Below, piece after piece: positions 1-14,079 of a stretch of 64,000 nucleotides of DNA. Position 1 is the first letter of the stretch; every line of letters starts with the position of its first letter. The notes under the pieces are model-generated. The model was not told where the DNA came from, did no database searches, and saw only the letters and a program-made list of their open reading frames with translations. The stretch is from Circinella umbellata (lineage: Eukaryota; Mucoromycota; Mucoromycetes; Mucorales; Lichtheimiaceae). The stretch covers positions 186,001 to 250,000 of the forward strand of contig JAIWNF010000012.1 in NCBI GenBank assembly GCA_025093555.1. Direction: 5' to 3'. Position numbers and translations under genes: made by a program.

Positions 1-3000
1 ATAAATATTGCATGGATGGACTGATCATTATATAGAAATAGCATAAATACTTTGAAGAAGTTATTTTATTACAGTGCTGCTTAGAGTATATATCTAAAAG
101 TACAGTACCTTATTGTACATTACATTAAAACAAAACGCCTTCCTAAATATGTTCTCTTCAAATCTTTGTTATTAGCGCATTCATACTACATTATTAGGCA
201 TATGATAACTACTTTTAGACCTGGCAATTGTATATGGCAGTCTCTGTCGTCGGCTTAGGAACGCAAAATGAAAGACGCGTAGAAAATCTTTAGACTTTGA
301 AAATTCAAAGGGTTTGCTAAATTTAGTACGTAAACTACAAACTTATTCATTTCTTTCCCCTAAAAAGTATATGAATACGTAGCCGTAATATTGTCACACA
401 GCCAAAATATGATTTTTCTTGCCTTGAATATTTCTGTACCAGGGATTATTAAAATGGTCCAAGAAAAAAAGCACAATGTATTTTGTAGTAAACTTCTTTA
501 ATTCCAACTGCATTTTATTAACCCATATCTACAATAATGTGAATTCTTGAAGAATGTTGTACATGTTCAATTTTGAACAAAATTAGCCCGCCGGCCTATA
601 TATAGACTATAAGGGGCATTATATAACAGAAAGTTGATTTATTAATGTAAGGGAACTGTTCTTGCATTTGTGTTGTTACATAATCTTTTTCTTTTTTTTT
701 TTTTGTTATGTTTTACGTGCTACGTACATATGATGTTTAAACTTACACATCAATATGGGCCGATTTTATAACTTTTAATAAGTGTACCCAAGAATTGTAA
801 GTAAAACTATAAAGAATAAATAGCCACAAGTCGAAGGAAGAAAGTACGCACCCAACATCGAGAGAACAGTGTTTTGTTTTTTGTTGATGTTTAAAAAAAG
901 TGATGGTAGCATCGTCATCACAAGTAAAATATACTGTGATTTTCGTTCTCTTTTTGTCGATAGTTACATTTGATTTTTTTACATGCATGTATAAAATATA
1001 ATATAAACATGATGTCTAACATTCTCCTTTCATTTCTTTCCCCTTTCCACAAATAGGGTAAGATAGTGGGGGGGGGAGGGAACTTGAAAATATTTTTTTT
1101 ACACTTTTTTGTTGACTGGTGCGAAAAGTAAATTGTAAACACCACCAAAACACAAGTATATATTTTTACAGATTTTATAATTATAGCAGATCGATTCCTA
1201 TCAAAAAACAATAAAGATGCTTTTGTTTATTTACTGATCTTCTTATAAGTATTGGATTATATCAACTTGCTAAATATGTCTGATCGCTCAACAAAAAAAT
1301 TAAAACATATCATTATAACCGCCCATTTTTTTATTCTTAGGCCCCTGCCGTGTAATTGTTTGTATCCAAACAGAGTTCTTGTTGTGTGGCAAATATATTA
1401 CGTGTGCTTTATCCAAAAAAAGCAAGACAGGTGCTCTCACGTTGGCTAAAAAACTTTCTCGTTTAATACAGGATATTGATGTACTGTGTGTTTTTATAAA
1501 TATACTCAATATATTACGGAGGAAGAAAAGAGAACAGTACAGTTTATTTTTACAAGATGCAGTTGTAAAAGTATTTTTTTTTCTTGTTGCTGACTTATAT
1601 AGGTATAAAACACTGTAAATATAATAATCCTACATTAAGAAAACCAACAGTGTGGAATATACATATAAAGGAGCAAAAGAAGATAATCTTATCAACTTAT
1701 TGTCGCTTAACGACTACTTAGTATATATACCACACATTGTACTTTTTTATAGTGAAGCTATGCGTAATGGACCTTTTTTCATATTTCGAATGTAACTATA
1801 CGTAATCAGATTTTAGTAACAATAAAAAGGTAATAAAGCTTCCAAGTTTATTTAATGAAACCAATCTTATTTGATGTTCTATTACAATTACTTTTTGAAT
1901 ACCATGTTTTGTATGCTTCTTTGTGTATACGTAAGAATACAGCAATATTTCGTTTTCGGTTACATTACAATGGGCCCATGTTTTTAGTGGAAATTTTCCA
2001 TTGTGTTTTCAAAAGCATGTGCTTATTACATATAGTACAATACAGCCCCACTAAACCTGTACCCTCTGAAGCTAAGACAAGAAGAAATATGTGAGTGTAA
2101 ATCGCGAATAATAACTACTATTAAAAACAGAAAGTATCATCCAAGGAGAAAAGAAAATCGTTTTATAACAGTCATAGTAGTTATGTAGCATACGTATTAT
2201 TCAGCAAAATATAACTAATAAATGTTAAAAAAAAGGGGGCGCAAGAGAAGCCTAATTGACGGTAATAAATATGCTTTTTTATTAACTGTACCTCTTGATC
2301 TGCCGTTTAATTATAATTTATTGAGTTCTTGAAAAAGATATTTCAGCAATAATTATTTGTGAGAGCTATAATATGTAAAGAGATACATAAATTACATCAA
2401 ATGAGCTAGACTCTAAGTAATATAAACAAAACCAGGACCGCTAGGAAAAGGTAAAAGAACGGATATTTGGCTTGCTACTGTGGTAATAATAACCTTACAA
2501 ACGACAGCGTTATTCATGGATTCTAATCTACTTATTATTCTGGTGTAATTCTCATACACTAAGATATTAAAATGGTACCTTATTTAACTGGATAATAGAA
2601 GATATAAAATGGGTTACCCCCTCTATTTAACGATGCCCTTTCTTTCACCACCTACCTCGAGAAAGAGACACTCGAACCAAAAGGATAAAAAATAATGAGC
2701 ACATGTAAGCCCAATCGAAAAAAAAACTTTACTACGAATTGCTTACCCCGCTTTTTCTTGAATTGTTCAAGTTATATGATTCTATGTAGCGCGACAACCG
2801 TCATCTTCCTGCCCCCCCCCCCCTTTTTTTTTCTCCTTTCCTCTGCTCAAAATAAACCTGCAGCAGTTGGTTCAAAATTTATACACACCTGACCTTCCTT
2901 TTTGATAAATTTCCTTTATCGGTTTTTTTCTAATTGTGTCTTTCTTTTCTCTCTCTCTCTCTTTTTTTTTTCCTTTCCTTTTTCCATTTTATCATTGAAA

Positions 3001-3156
3001 AATAATTCCTATCATCCTCTATTCTGATTTTTTTTTATCAAAACAGAATATATAATCAATTATATTTACGTTTATTTAGTTACTTACATAAAACGTCCAT
3101 TACCCTCCTTTCATATTCTTCTTCTTTGTTGTATATAATATAATACTGTGCTAATA
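1..3156. other. Gene-poor AT-rich leader region
   Basis: No credible gene was found. Open frames here are short, lack splice support and have no recognisable domain. A G-run near 1068-1078 and a pyrimidine-rich segment with a C-run (about 2812-2823) followed by CT/T tracts (about 2940-2970) are visible. The pyrimidine-rich part and a TATA-like stretch at about 3131-3143 probably belong to the promoter of the F-box-like gene that starts at 3157. Confidence 0.5.
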
Positions 3157-4308
3157 ATGGGGCTGGACCTGAAATTATATCGTTCATGGACGGCTGCCGC
3201 AAAGGCAGCAATCTCTTCTCCAATAACCCGAAAATATTATAAAAGTCGTTCCCAGCAACAACAATCACAGCAATCGAGTTTTTTACCGTTTATTTACCAA
3301 TTATCAGACGACGTCTTGTTATATCTGCTCCTATGTCCGGAACTCGATTTCAAATCACTTCACGCAGTTGCAGAAGTATCTCAAAGATTTCGCAATTTAG
3401 TTTATCAACTCTTAAAATTATATCTTTTACCAGATCTCCAGTTGACAACAATGATGGATCAGGAAGGTCGAGGAAGATGGACATGTCGTTACAATTTCCA
3501 TTCTCTTGACGAAAATACATTACGCGCTACATTTACTCCTGTTGACAGTGGACAGGGAGGCCAACAAGACTCTAAGCGGTATAGATGTGACGGATCTGTA
3601 GATGCACCTACACTTCGACGAATTGAGGTATTGTACAATGATAATGTTATATCATCGTCATTATTTGTTAGAGGCACACGAATATATCGTGAAAAAAAGA
3701 AAGCTTTCATCGAGAAACACCACCAGGATCAACATTCTAATATTACAACAACGGAAGTTCCAACCACAAGTGTTACAAGAAAAGCACGGCGCGTAGGGAT
3801 TCGACGTTGCGGGGTACGAGACATCAAATCAAAACATTTTCAAAAAAAGCTAGTTTCCAAGTTACATCATAGCACAACATTACGTACTTCATCATCATGG
3901 CAATTAACGTACTTGGTTAGCAACCTACAGCCTAATAGAGAAGATGAGGTCTCTAGTAGTGGGAGTTGCATCACCAGCAGTACAAGTAATAGTAACATGT
4001 CGCTTGTTTTGACTCATAATCAGCAACAGCAGGGTTATAATCGTCACTATCATGATAACAATAATAAATATATTGTATGCTCATCTACTGCTGCAACACA
4101 ACGTCAGATACCAAGAAATCGTAGGCAACAAGAAAAAGCACGTTATATTACTCCGATTAGCCTCAGTGTGGATGTATCCGTATTGGGCCAACGCTCTTCA
4201 AATAATAATTACAAATGGTTTACTAATAATCTCCCATCCTTCTGCTGGATCAGACAAAGGTGGCCGACAAACAAAACATATACCAACAATTACAGTATAA
4301 TGACTTAA
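3157..4308 (+). CDS. F-box-like protein
   Basis: Single-exon gene of 383 residues. Residues about 46-85 read like an F-box (LSDDVLLYLLLCPELDFKSL followed by a conserved V.QRFR..V segment), the module that docks a protein onto Skp1 in SCF ubiquitin ligases. The rest has no recognised substrate-binding repeats. A basic stretch (RKARRVGIRRC) and Q/N/S-rich low complexity fill the middle and C-terminal part. The first ATG is at 3157; the frame is open a few codons further upstream but has no earlier ATG. A TATA-like sequence lies just upstream. The F-box assignment rests on hydrophobic pattern only. Partner and target are unknown. A second F-box-like gene closes the window at 62623. Confidence 0.65.
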   Translation: MGLDLKLYRSWTAAAKAAISSPITRKYYKSRSQQQQSQQSSFLPFIYQLSDDVLLYLLLCPELDFKSLHAVAEVSQRFRNLVYQLLKLYLLPDLQLTTMMDQEGRGRWTCRYNFHSLDENTLRATFTPVDSGQGGQQDSKRYRCDGSVDAPTLRRIEVLYNDNVISSSLFVRGTRIYREKKKAFIEKHHQDQHSNITTTEVPTTSVTRKARRVGIRRCGVRDIKSKHFQKKLVSKLHHSTTLRTSSSWQLTYLVSNLQPNREDEVSSSGSCITSSTSNSNMSLVLTHNQQQQGYNRHYHDNNNKYIVCSSTAATQRQIPRNRRQQEKARYITPISLSVDVSVLGQRSSNNNYKWFTNNLPSFCWIRQRWPTNKTYTNNYSIMT

Positions 4309-6058
4309 AAGAATTTTTTTCAGTTTTTGTAATATTTTTTTTTTGATGTACAAACATATAATCCAATATAAATACCGTACCTTCTAAAGCTGCTATTATA
4401 GTACAACGTAGTTTTTTATTATTATTCTTTTCCATATAAAAACTCCAATAAAAAAACACAATAAAAAATATCTACTGTCAAAAATATCGTACACAGCAAT
4501 CTTGTGTGTTCCTGACTCCGTGATTGTTCCTATACATTTATTTTGTAATAGCATGAAGATAAAAAAAAATTACAGAGTTAGGCCATTCTCAGTCGATCAT
4601 CATTCTTTTCTCCTTGAAAATTAAATGTCACTTTTCTGCCTTTGTCATTGTGACTTATCCCCCTCCCCTCAATGACTCTCATACTAGTAGAACTACCAGT
4701 TCAAAAATAATACCTTTTAATTTTCTTTTTTTTTTCGTTATAAACAAATTAATGTAATATCTTATATAAGACAATAGCAAAAATATTTGTTTTTAATTTT
4801 TTAAGGGTTCATTGGTTTTTTACGCTCAAAAGAATGAAAGGATTCATTGCCACTCTCCTACCTTTCCTATTAAAGGAAAGTAGAATTATTTGGCTGCCGA
4901 TCTACTATGATATTAATATTAATGATCACCAACGGTGATGTTGAATGGCTGAGATAATATAACAGCACTTTTTTCTGTAAAAAAAATAAATCGCATGGTA
5001 CCATGATGCATGCTCTCAAGAATGCAAGATTAAATCACACTATCAGGTATAATAAGCTCGACCCATAATCAGTTAACCCCTTTGTGTACTTGTCGTTACA
5101 AGCTTACAAGTAACACTCTTTATTATTACGTAGATATTTCGATAGATTTCGATCTTGTTTATTGGCTGTACGACTGTTTTTAATTTCCAAGTATATTACT
5201 TATTTAGGGATCTACAGTATCAATTTATTATGTGGCAAGCACATTGTTATACAATGTTTGTCTTACTAGCTCCTAGTAATAAAGGCAACTCGCTATTGTA
5301 AAGACGGGATTATTTATTTTACAGTACTATAGTGGTAATTATAATTACATTAGATAGGTCGACGAGTATGACAATTAAACTTTGGGATACCCACATAAAA
5401 AGATCAGGTTTGCAATTTGATTTTATCTCGTAGCTTGTAGCATACAAGTAGGTATAGACCAGTCTCTTTTATTAGAGGCAAGTTGTTTGTTCAACTATTA
5501 TGAAAGCATATCATAAAAAAAATTTATAGTAGTCTCAAGGAAACCTGAATACATTTATTTGATATTAATACACGCTGTAAATAATATGTACTCGTGAGGG
5601 ATGGATTCAGACTTTATATTTTCATATGTAATTAATTTTCTGGATTGCTTCAGTAATCATCCGTTATTCAAAATGTTACTCGAACTGTATTAGTATTTTG
5701 TTAAGCTAACGATGTTAAAGTAACTTGTTACTTACATAATTAACGTCAATCCCGTTTTCACAGCTAGGTCTGATTATGGTATCTTTGAGTTCGCTGCATA
5801 AAATATGATTTTTGTTGATTTAAAAATAGAAAGAAAAAGCCCGCCAACAAAGGATAAGAATTTTCTTCATGATTGAAATTAATTTAAGCATGATGTATTT
5901 ACTAGTTCAACAATAGTACATATATTATTTCGCCCATTTTTTTTATTATTGTAACACCTGTGTATTAACGATTATAAAATATAAGCGAATGTGTCAGACT
6001 CTCTGATTGTCATTACTATGTAAAGAAATAACTTACTCTTTTTGACCGACGGTGATGA
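4309..6058. other. Gene-poor AT-rich region
   Basis: Nothing recognisable as a gene was seen. The region is AT-rich and carries only short, uninterpretable frames. It leads into the decayed gene that begins near 6059. Confidence 0.5.
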
Positions 6059-7793
6059 ATGATCCACGAACACATTTTTCGTGCAATATATCACATGAAT
6101 CGCTCAATTTTAAAAGATTGGTGAACAATCTCAGACATTATTCTAAACACCAGCTTATTGCACTAAATTTCCTACCAATTCATATTCAGATTTGGCGTTT
6201 GTATAACTCCCATATCAAATATCGTCTCATAAACGTTGGCTGGGGTATTTTCAATGACACGAAGATTCACTAATATAGTTCAGGGGATATATGGAAATAT
6301 AATTAGATGATTAACGGAAACAGAATTAGTTAAGGAAATTTAACAAGTATTCGAACATGCGAACGACGATGATATTACACCACATCGTTTACCAGGAGTA
6401 TTTGCCCGGGAGAAAGGACTTGACCAAAAAAAAACACCATAACCGAAGCCCCTTCTCTACCATCATATACAGAGTATTGACGAGACAGGAAACCCGTTTT
6501 TCTGTGAGGATGACTGCGATTCGCAACCATCGAACCGATACCGCTTTATCTTATTGTCACTATTGGGGTATTTGAGTACTTATAAATAAAGTTACTGCAA
6601 TTTTTAAGAAAAAAGGATCTAATACAGTATAAATGTAAGACTAATCTAGTTTGATTGTATTGATACATATGATTCAAATGATCTGTCAAGTTATTTTTTC
6701 AGTAGGAATGAGGGACAAAATTGTATTGACTACTATGCTAATATCTCGATCAAGTGGTCCATAGATGAACCAATTTAGAGATCAAACGTAAGTAACATAT
6801 AAATATTTACATAGCATAAATTAAAGCGGGTTTTTTAGCACGTTCATTTACTCTTCTTTCATGTATTGGTCATATCCATTGTAAAATGAAGCTAATAACT
6901 TGACTTTTTATGCAAGTTGGTTGTTGATTAGTAACCGAATAATGCCCAACAGATCTTAATCGCCCAGGCATCTGATACGGCTGAAACCACAGCAATCATA
7001 CATCAAGGACTTTTAGACCTCTAACCACCATGCAATCAATTCCAAGATATCATCATCAAACCTAGCTGTGAAAATAGAATTGACGTTAGTTATGTAAGTG
7101 ACAAGTTATTTTAACATTGTTAACTAAAAAAAATATTAATAAAGTTCAGAAAAACAGGACGTCTCTAATAAAGCATGATAGCGAATTAAAACATTCTTAT
7201 TATATGTACTGTGATGATATTTAATTTGATTTAATCGATATCTCCCCAACAAAATTATACGTGGTTACTCTATTGGCTAGAGACCTGCCAATTCCAGGCG
7301 TTCAATAAAAACGTGCTGTTCTCTTTCCACCTCTCAATTATAAAGCAACAGACGATTAGTACTTAATTAGGAAACATGCTTGTTTGTTCTTCACTAAACT
7401 TTTATTGTAATTAAAAGAACCTTTATTATTACAAAGTTGATTAATAATACCCATTCCAATAGTCTGTTTGAAGTCTGGTTATCCCAATATTTTTCGGTGC
7501 TCAATTTATTTATAGCAGCTTATATTTGCTTTGCTAAATAATACGCTGATGAATGTATGGGAGATCCTGCTATATCAGTCATGTATTAAAGAGTCAAAAT
7601 CACCTTGCTCGTCGATAATAACATTTGTTGGTTTGGGTATAAAGCCAATTAGCTATAGTAAAATTTAAACTATATGATCTGATTTGATGCCATATGTAAG
7701 CAACAATGACACTAAATGTTACGCTAATGAATATTTACACATGTTTGAGGAACCATCAGAAAATCACGCATATTGACATCATAGTTTCCATTT
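6059..7793 (+). pseudogene. Decayed spliced gene, family unknown
   Basis: A coherent protein-like frame starts at ATG 6059 and runs to a GT donor at 6568, broken by stops including TGA 6308, TAA 6341 and TAA 6440. Further exon-like blocks follow in matching phase: 6703-6787, 6932-7093 (donor GTAAGT) and 7150 to about 7400. The intron 7094-7149 has a TTAACTAA branch-like motif. Another frame starts after an AG at 7515 and runs to about 7790. Short readable pieces are EKGLDQKKTP, HHIQSIDETGNPFF, NNAQQILIAQASDTAETTA and LLARDLPIPGV. Four blocks join without frame loss, which is unlikely by chance. The block before 7516 has no clear donor. Most stops are TAA or TGA where CAA or CGA would restore sense. 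I do not recognise the family. It could be a dead host gene or a mobile-element gene. Confidence 0.5.
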
Positions 7794-9910
7794 CTGATAG
7801 GGTTTCAAATATATGCTCAGTAGATGAGTTATTTTGATTGTAGGAAAAGAAAGAGTATAATTGATGTATTGAATTTTTTAATATAATTATTGTTTAACAA
7901 ATTAAACATTTTTCGTGGTATTTTACTGTTTATATTCAAAAATAATCTTTATTTTTCATCATGTTACATAGTTTAATAATTAATTTATTGTATTACTTTT
8001 ATTTTATGACTACATGAGAGAGTAAAGATTTTAAATGTCAATTGTAAGAGAGTGTGCAAATTATCTCTTTTCGGACTAGTGATTTGAGACAAAAAAATTT
8101 ATCACATTGCATTTTCTATATTCTTTCGTGGTTGGACAATATTAACTTGTATTTTGACATAATAGAATTCCAACTTGCTGCTAATATTATATATATGTAC
8201 TATAAAATCCAGGCAAAGTCACTAGAGAAACTAAGAAAAAAAAACTTACATTTAGAAATAATAAAAAAGAGAGCCTAAATATTCGTTTTCTGATTAGATT
8301 AATAATTATTATTAGTAGCATGCTAATATTATATATTATGGCTATTGTATTTTACATGAATCTTTACTATATGACGAATTAAAACAATTCTTTAAAATGG
8401 GATAATCCCAATGATATCATTTGGTATTATACTACTCACCTTAATTATTTCCTTATAAACATTGAAGTGCACTGTAGTATACATTTTACTATTTTGCTTC
8501 CGATGATTTATATAAGGCTTAAATATGAAAGGATAAACTGTTAACCTTTTTTTTCTCAACTACTTGTGTGGCTGATGATCGGGTAATGTTGAATCGGTCA
8601 TGTAGGCTTGAGATGGTAATAGCTTATTTTTAACCCCCGCATGATAAATATGTACTGTGTACCTCTTTATTTGTTTTTAGTTATGCAAACAAAAAAAATG
8701 AATGATCGTCTACCAAAACAACGAACAGCTTTTTTTTTTAGCTATAAAAAAAAAACAGTGGTGAATCACATCATAAATAGAGTGTGTTTACTATGCGTAA
8801 CATACTAATGCACGAATACATTTATTTTTTTAAGAAAGCGATATGTCCGCGTTACCAGTCGATTATGCATGTTTCAGATTTTGTTTCAATCTGATTGGAA
8901 AAGTAACTAAAAGAATTTTGATCTTGTGTCTTATACGTAAACAGTACGTAACAAAATATTATCATACTCTCCTTGCTTTCTAAAGAAGAGTCATTTACAA
9001 AGAAAACAAAGTTTATTACATTGAGAATATATTTCTTATATTAGATAATTGGAATTATGTTTTGTTGAGGAATAACAAGAAGGATTAAGCACAGACAAAT
9101 ATTTTTTTTTGAAATTCCGAGGTCTTTTACATTGGTAAGGTCAATTGGTTAGTATAACTCTTTTAATGTATTATTATGTGGCGTTTAATTTCGTCACGAT
9201 GAAGCATTCATTTAAATAAGTGTCTAATACATAAATTACCCTGAAATCTTTATGTGTTAGTTCAGAACGAATTATAGGGGTAAAATAATCACAATATCCA
9301 TGGAGTCGATTATTTAAAAAAAAAATAGAATGCCAAGTCCAGTACTAAAATGCAAAATCATGATCTATCCTCTCCTCACATGAAGTCCCTAGACTTGTAC
9401 AACCAGCGGCTTTATACCCGAAAACCGCAAGTAAGACAATAGAGAAAAAAATCTTTCATTGTAACAAAAAAAAAAACCGATCTACAATTTTTTTTTTTAC
9501 CACCTAGCAAATGTTGTTGTGTCTGATTAATCCAAATTATTATATGTGAAAACCATTATAATCAGGAACTGGTGGTTTTAAAACAGTTTTTGATTAATCA
9601 TTTTTCTTTTATACAGAATAAAAAAAGAATGATTTTGGTTTAGGGGTTTTTTCTATTCAACATTTCGATTCACCTTTTTTTTTTTTGTTGATTCGCGGGC
9701 ACAATTACCTTAATAGGAATCCCCATTGATAAAAAAAAAAACTGCAAAGGTCAGCGGCGCCTCAATCGCTTGCATAGCGTGGTTTCTTCTGTGTATCCTT
9801 TTTTAATCACAAAGAGCTTTTTTATTTTATTTTATTTTTCTTTACCTTCTTTTTCCCCTGTATTACACCTTTTTTTTAGAGTTGTTCTTTACACTTCAAA
9901 AAGAAAAACA
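7794..9910. other. Gene-poor region and CSC1-like promoter
   Basis: No gene is supported. The last 200 bp carry T-rich and pyrimidine-rich tracts typical of the promoters in this window and lead directly to the ATG at 9911. Confidence 0.5.
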
Positions 9911-12900
9911 ATGTCTGACAGTGGAGAAGAACAACTTGGGTACATTAAGATTTTAATTACTTTTGTCATTGAACTATAAAAAAAAATGGAATTGTAAATC
10001 GTTAAAACTCACTTGTTTTTTTTTTAAAATAATGATATTTTAGTGCGGATAATTCTATCAGCACGTTTACTTCTGCGTTATGGTTTAACGCTGCATTAGC
10101 TGGTGGCTTCTTTAGTGCCTTTTGTGTTTTACGTCAATTAAGACCTTCAGTTTATTCACCACGTTCATATTTGGTAGAAAAAGAGTAAGTTACTAAAAGC
10201 ATGAATTAAATCTGATCCAATAACTAACAAATTATTATTATAGACGACAGCCGCCCCCTCTACCAGATGGGCTACTAGGGTGGGTGTGGACATTGATACG
10301 AACACCAGATAAGGATGTTCTACGATCCGTCGGATTGGACCGATATATGGTGTTACGATTCTTACGGATGGGGATTGTAGTATTTACTTTATTCACATTA
10401 CTGGCTATACCCATTTTGATACCCGTCAACTTGATTGATCAACTTGATTCACCAGGTCTAAATAAATTAACGATGGGTAATATTCGTGATCCGGAACGGA
10501 TTTGGGCCCATCTTATACTTGCAATTGTTCTTTCTGGTACGTTCCTTTTTTTACGCGAATATATATAACTTATGCATGATCTCGCATATGGCTATCTAAC
10601 CTACCCTCTTCACTCTCCTTTCTTCAAACAAACAAAAAAAAATTAACCTCCCTCTCCCATCAATTCATATCACATCTTATAGTCGGTGTGATCTATTATA
10701 CATTCCGAGAAACACGCCAATATCTTGTACTACGACGATCCTATTTATTGAGTCCGGAATATGCCAATACTGTCACTGCAAAAATGCTCTTTGTGCCTTC
10801 AATCCCAGATCGTGTGAATAATATTGAACATTTGGTTAAAATATTCAATCGTTTCCCTGGTGGTGTTCGTCGGATCTGGTTAACAAGGTAAAAAAATAAA
10901 TTGACACCTTCTATTTTCACCGATAAGTCCACAACATATCTATCGTCACCAAGCTTTTTTTCTGCTTTCATTTCTTTTTGATAATAATAATAACGATAAC
11001 CATGGATTGTTTTTCACTAACAATATTTAATTTTTGTGAAAAAAATTATAATACGTAGAGATGTAAAAGATTTACCAGATATTGTTGCCGAAAGACAAAA
11101 ACATGTTATGTCACTTGAAAGCGCCATTACCAAAACAATCGCAGCTTCTTATAAACATTATGCCAAGAAAGGTGATACCGAACTTGAAGATAGACCAGAA
11201 TCACGCATTCCCGAAAAATTGCGACCCAAACACAGAGTTTCAAGCTTACCTATTCCACTCCCATTTGTGGGTCGTAAAGTGGATTCTATTGACTATTATC
11301 ATGAAGAAATTGAAAAATTAAACGAGAAGATTAATGATGCGCAACGTTCGCCTGAATCCTATGAGCAGCTTAGTTCAGCTTATATTGAGTTTAATCAACA
11401 GATCGCTGCTCATATGGCTGCTCAATGTGTTACACACTCGCAAGAAATGACTATGGCCCCCCGATATATACAAATTACTCCTAATGATATTATTTGGGAG
11501 AATATGAATGTCAAGTCGTATGAACGTTTAGGTCGACGCGGAGTTAGTCTCCTCATCACTTCTGCTATTATCATCTTTTGGGCTATCCCAGGTACGTAAA
11601 AAAAAAACTACTACCTATTAACAAGGAAATGGAAAGCTTGATTAATTTTTGTGCTTTTTTTTTATTGTTTAAATAGTTGCTTTTGTCCAATTGGTTGCCA
11701 ATATCGATTCCCTTAGTAAAATTTTGCCATTCCTTGAAGGTTTAAAGAATCTTCCCAGTACTTTGGTTGGTATCATTCAGGGTATTCTTCCTGCTGTGGC
11801 ACTTGCTATTTTGGTTGCCATGGTACCGATCGTTTTCAAATGTAAGTTAATTTTATTATTTGAGAAGAAGAAAAAAACACATATCAAAAGTGAAAAATTA
11901 TTCTTGATGACTGATTATATATGTAATAAATAAATAGATTTATCAAAACAAGAAGGTATTCCTCAAAAATCAATGGTAGATTTATCACTTTTACACAAGT
12001 ATTTTTTCTTCCTGGTAAGCTTATTCTAAAAGTATATTTTTATTTTTATTTTGGAGTTATCGAAATTATCATTTGCTAAAAATATATAAATAATTAGTTT
12101 ATTGATGTTGTTCTTGTATCCACCATTGTTGGTGGTGCCGCTCAAGCAATCAGTCAAATTATTGGCAATCCTTTGAGTATTATTAATATTCTTGCTGAAA
12201 GTTTACCAAAGGTAGAAATAAATGAATAAATAACAGTATCTACAATAAGTAGAAATATTAACACTATTACTTTTTTCTTTATATATAGGCTAGTACTTTC
12301 TTTATCACATACGTTTTGCTTCAATCTTTGAATGGTACAGGTCAAGCAATTTTACGAGCAGTTCCTCTTATTTTGTCATATCTTCTCCCATTCTTATCGA
12401 CGACTCCCCGTGACATTTATATGCAAAAAGCCAAATGCCCTACCATTACCCTTGGTACATTGGTTCCAAGCCATACCGTTATTTTTGTATTGGGTCTTCT
12501 ATACTCAACAATTGCGCCTTTGATCTTACCATTTGTTTGTCTATTCTTTTATCTTTCATATTTTATCTACTTGTATCAATTCTTGTACTTGTATGAGATG
12601 GAATATGAATCTGGTGGTCTTGCTTTCCCTCGTGCAATCCGTCAAGTCTATATTGGTCTTTTTACATGGCAACTCACCATGGTTGGTCTTTTGGCCATTC
12701 AAAAAGCCATTCCTCAACTTGTGCTCATGATTATTACACTTGTTGTAAGCATCTTTGCACTTGCTTTGTACGATAAGGCATTCAAACCATTGTTTAAATA
12801 CTTGCCTATTCAACCTGGAGAAGATGACAAAAAGGCAATCACTACATCATCAGAAAGAGGAGATCGTTCCTTCTTCAGTAGTGGTAGCAATGTTGGTAAT

Positions 12901-13527
12901 GGAACTGAGGAAGATGACAAGAAGGTATTGACACATGGTGATAGTGCTGCTGAACAATCTGATGATCAATACAGCTTAACTACCGGTGATAAAGATGGTG
13001 GTCTTATTTTACGTCGCAAGAATGGCAATAATAGTCCAACAAATAATGACTATAAACGTGCATCTGTGGGCGTATTGGATGCTTATTCTGCACGAAACTA
13101 TCTTCAAAAACGAATTCATGAAAATGAACACCAATCTTCATCGAATGAAAATCTTTCTCAAGAAATGGCGATTTCATCTGCACGTCTCATGTATGAAGTC
13201 GAATCCTATATGCATCCATCCATGTATCGAAAACAACCTACTGTTTGGCTACCTGAAGATGATCTTGGTATTACTGAACATGAAATGGGTAAACTTAGAA
13301 ACCTTAATATTCGAACAAGTAATTTTGGTGCTCTTGCTGAACATGATGGCAAAAAGGGTCAAAAATCTCGAGTGAAAGTAGATGAATCCATGTATATCAA
13401 TGGAGGTCGAGGTATTCCAGGTGAAATGCCAACTGATGATCCAAATTTTGGTGCTGATGATTATGTGCGTCATGTCTCTGACAGCTATGCATTAGTGGAA
13501 TCATTAGCACTTAACATGGGAATGTAA
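9911..13527 (+). CDS. CSC1/OSCA/TMEM63-type osmosensitive cation channel
   Basis: Nine exons: 9911-9939, 10044-10184, 10244-10536, 10683-10887, 11059-11591, 11677-11841, 11938-12014, 12098-12211 and 12289-13527. They join in frame to 931 residues. The order matches the CSC1 family. An N-terminal membrane part comes first (helices near residues 14-41, 88-115 and 140-165). A long cytosolic loop follows, containing FRETRQYLVLRRSYL and an RNA-binding-like fold region. Then comes a large multi-helix DUF221 core (about 400-790), with ILSYLLPFLSTTPRDIY and the Y/F-rich FFYLSYFIYLYQFLYLYEME segment typical of the family. Family members are mechanically or osmotically gated, calcium-permeable channels; plasma membrane placement is inferred. 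The tail of about 135 residues is hydrophilic and charged, probably regulatory. The first exon is only 29 nt. The family assignment is firm, the exact ion selectivity is not. Confidence 0.93.
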
Positions 13528-13677
13528 TCTTTTCATGTGGATTGTTTTTATTTTGTTTTTAGTTTGCCCTTTCTATTTCTTTAATATTACATTTTTCTTT
13601 CTTCCTTACTTCCTAATTTACACCCTATAAATTTTTACTTGCTATTCTTCTACATTATATATATGCGTGTGTGTATC

Positions 13678-13683
13678 AATAAA
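13678..13683 (+). terminator. Poly(A) signal candidate of the CSC1-like gene
   Basis: An AATAAA hexamer lies about 150 bp after the CSC1-like stop codon, in a T-rich 3' region. It is a plausible polyadenylation signal. Cleavage position is not determinable from sequence. Confidence 0.4.
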
Positions 13684-14079
13684 ATCTAAAGCTCTTAAAA
13701 TTGTATTGATCTATTTTAATACTAAAAAAAATAGTATATGATCATTCTACTCTTAATTCTTATTTTTTTGTAGGGATTGAACTGTTTTATTACATTCAGA
13801 TACTATAGATTGAAAATCCTAACCCTGATTCATAAAAGACATAGAGTATGTATTGTTTGATCAAAAAGAAACATTTTACACATATAGTGGAATAGACAAT
13901 GTATTAGTGTACACATTACACTTTTTTATTGTTTACGTAAGATAAAATCACATAACTTTTTAATATTTTTATTATTTGATAGCAAGGGTGGATTTCGGAA
14001 CGGATTGTTAATGCTGCGTGTAAAAATGTAGTATGAAATAATATGTACGTATATAAGAATTTAAAGGAATAGTTTTCTT

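Noticed and set aside
1855..2094. 79-codon frame near the left end
   Set aside because: Composition fits AT-rich non-coding DNA and no splice partner or domain is visible.
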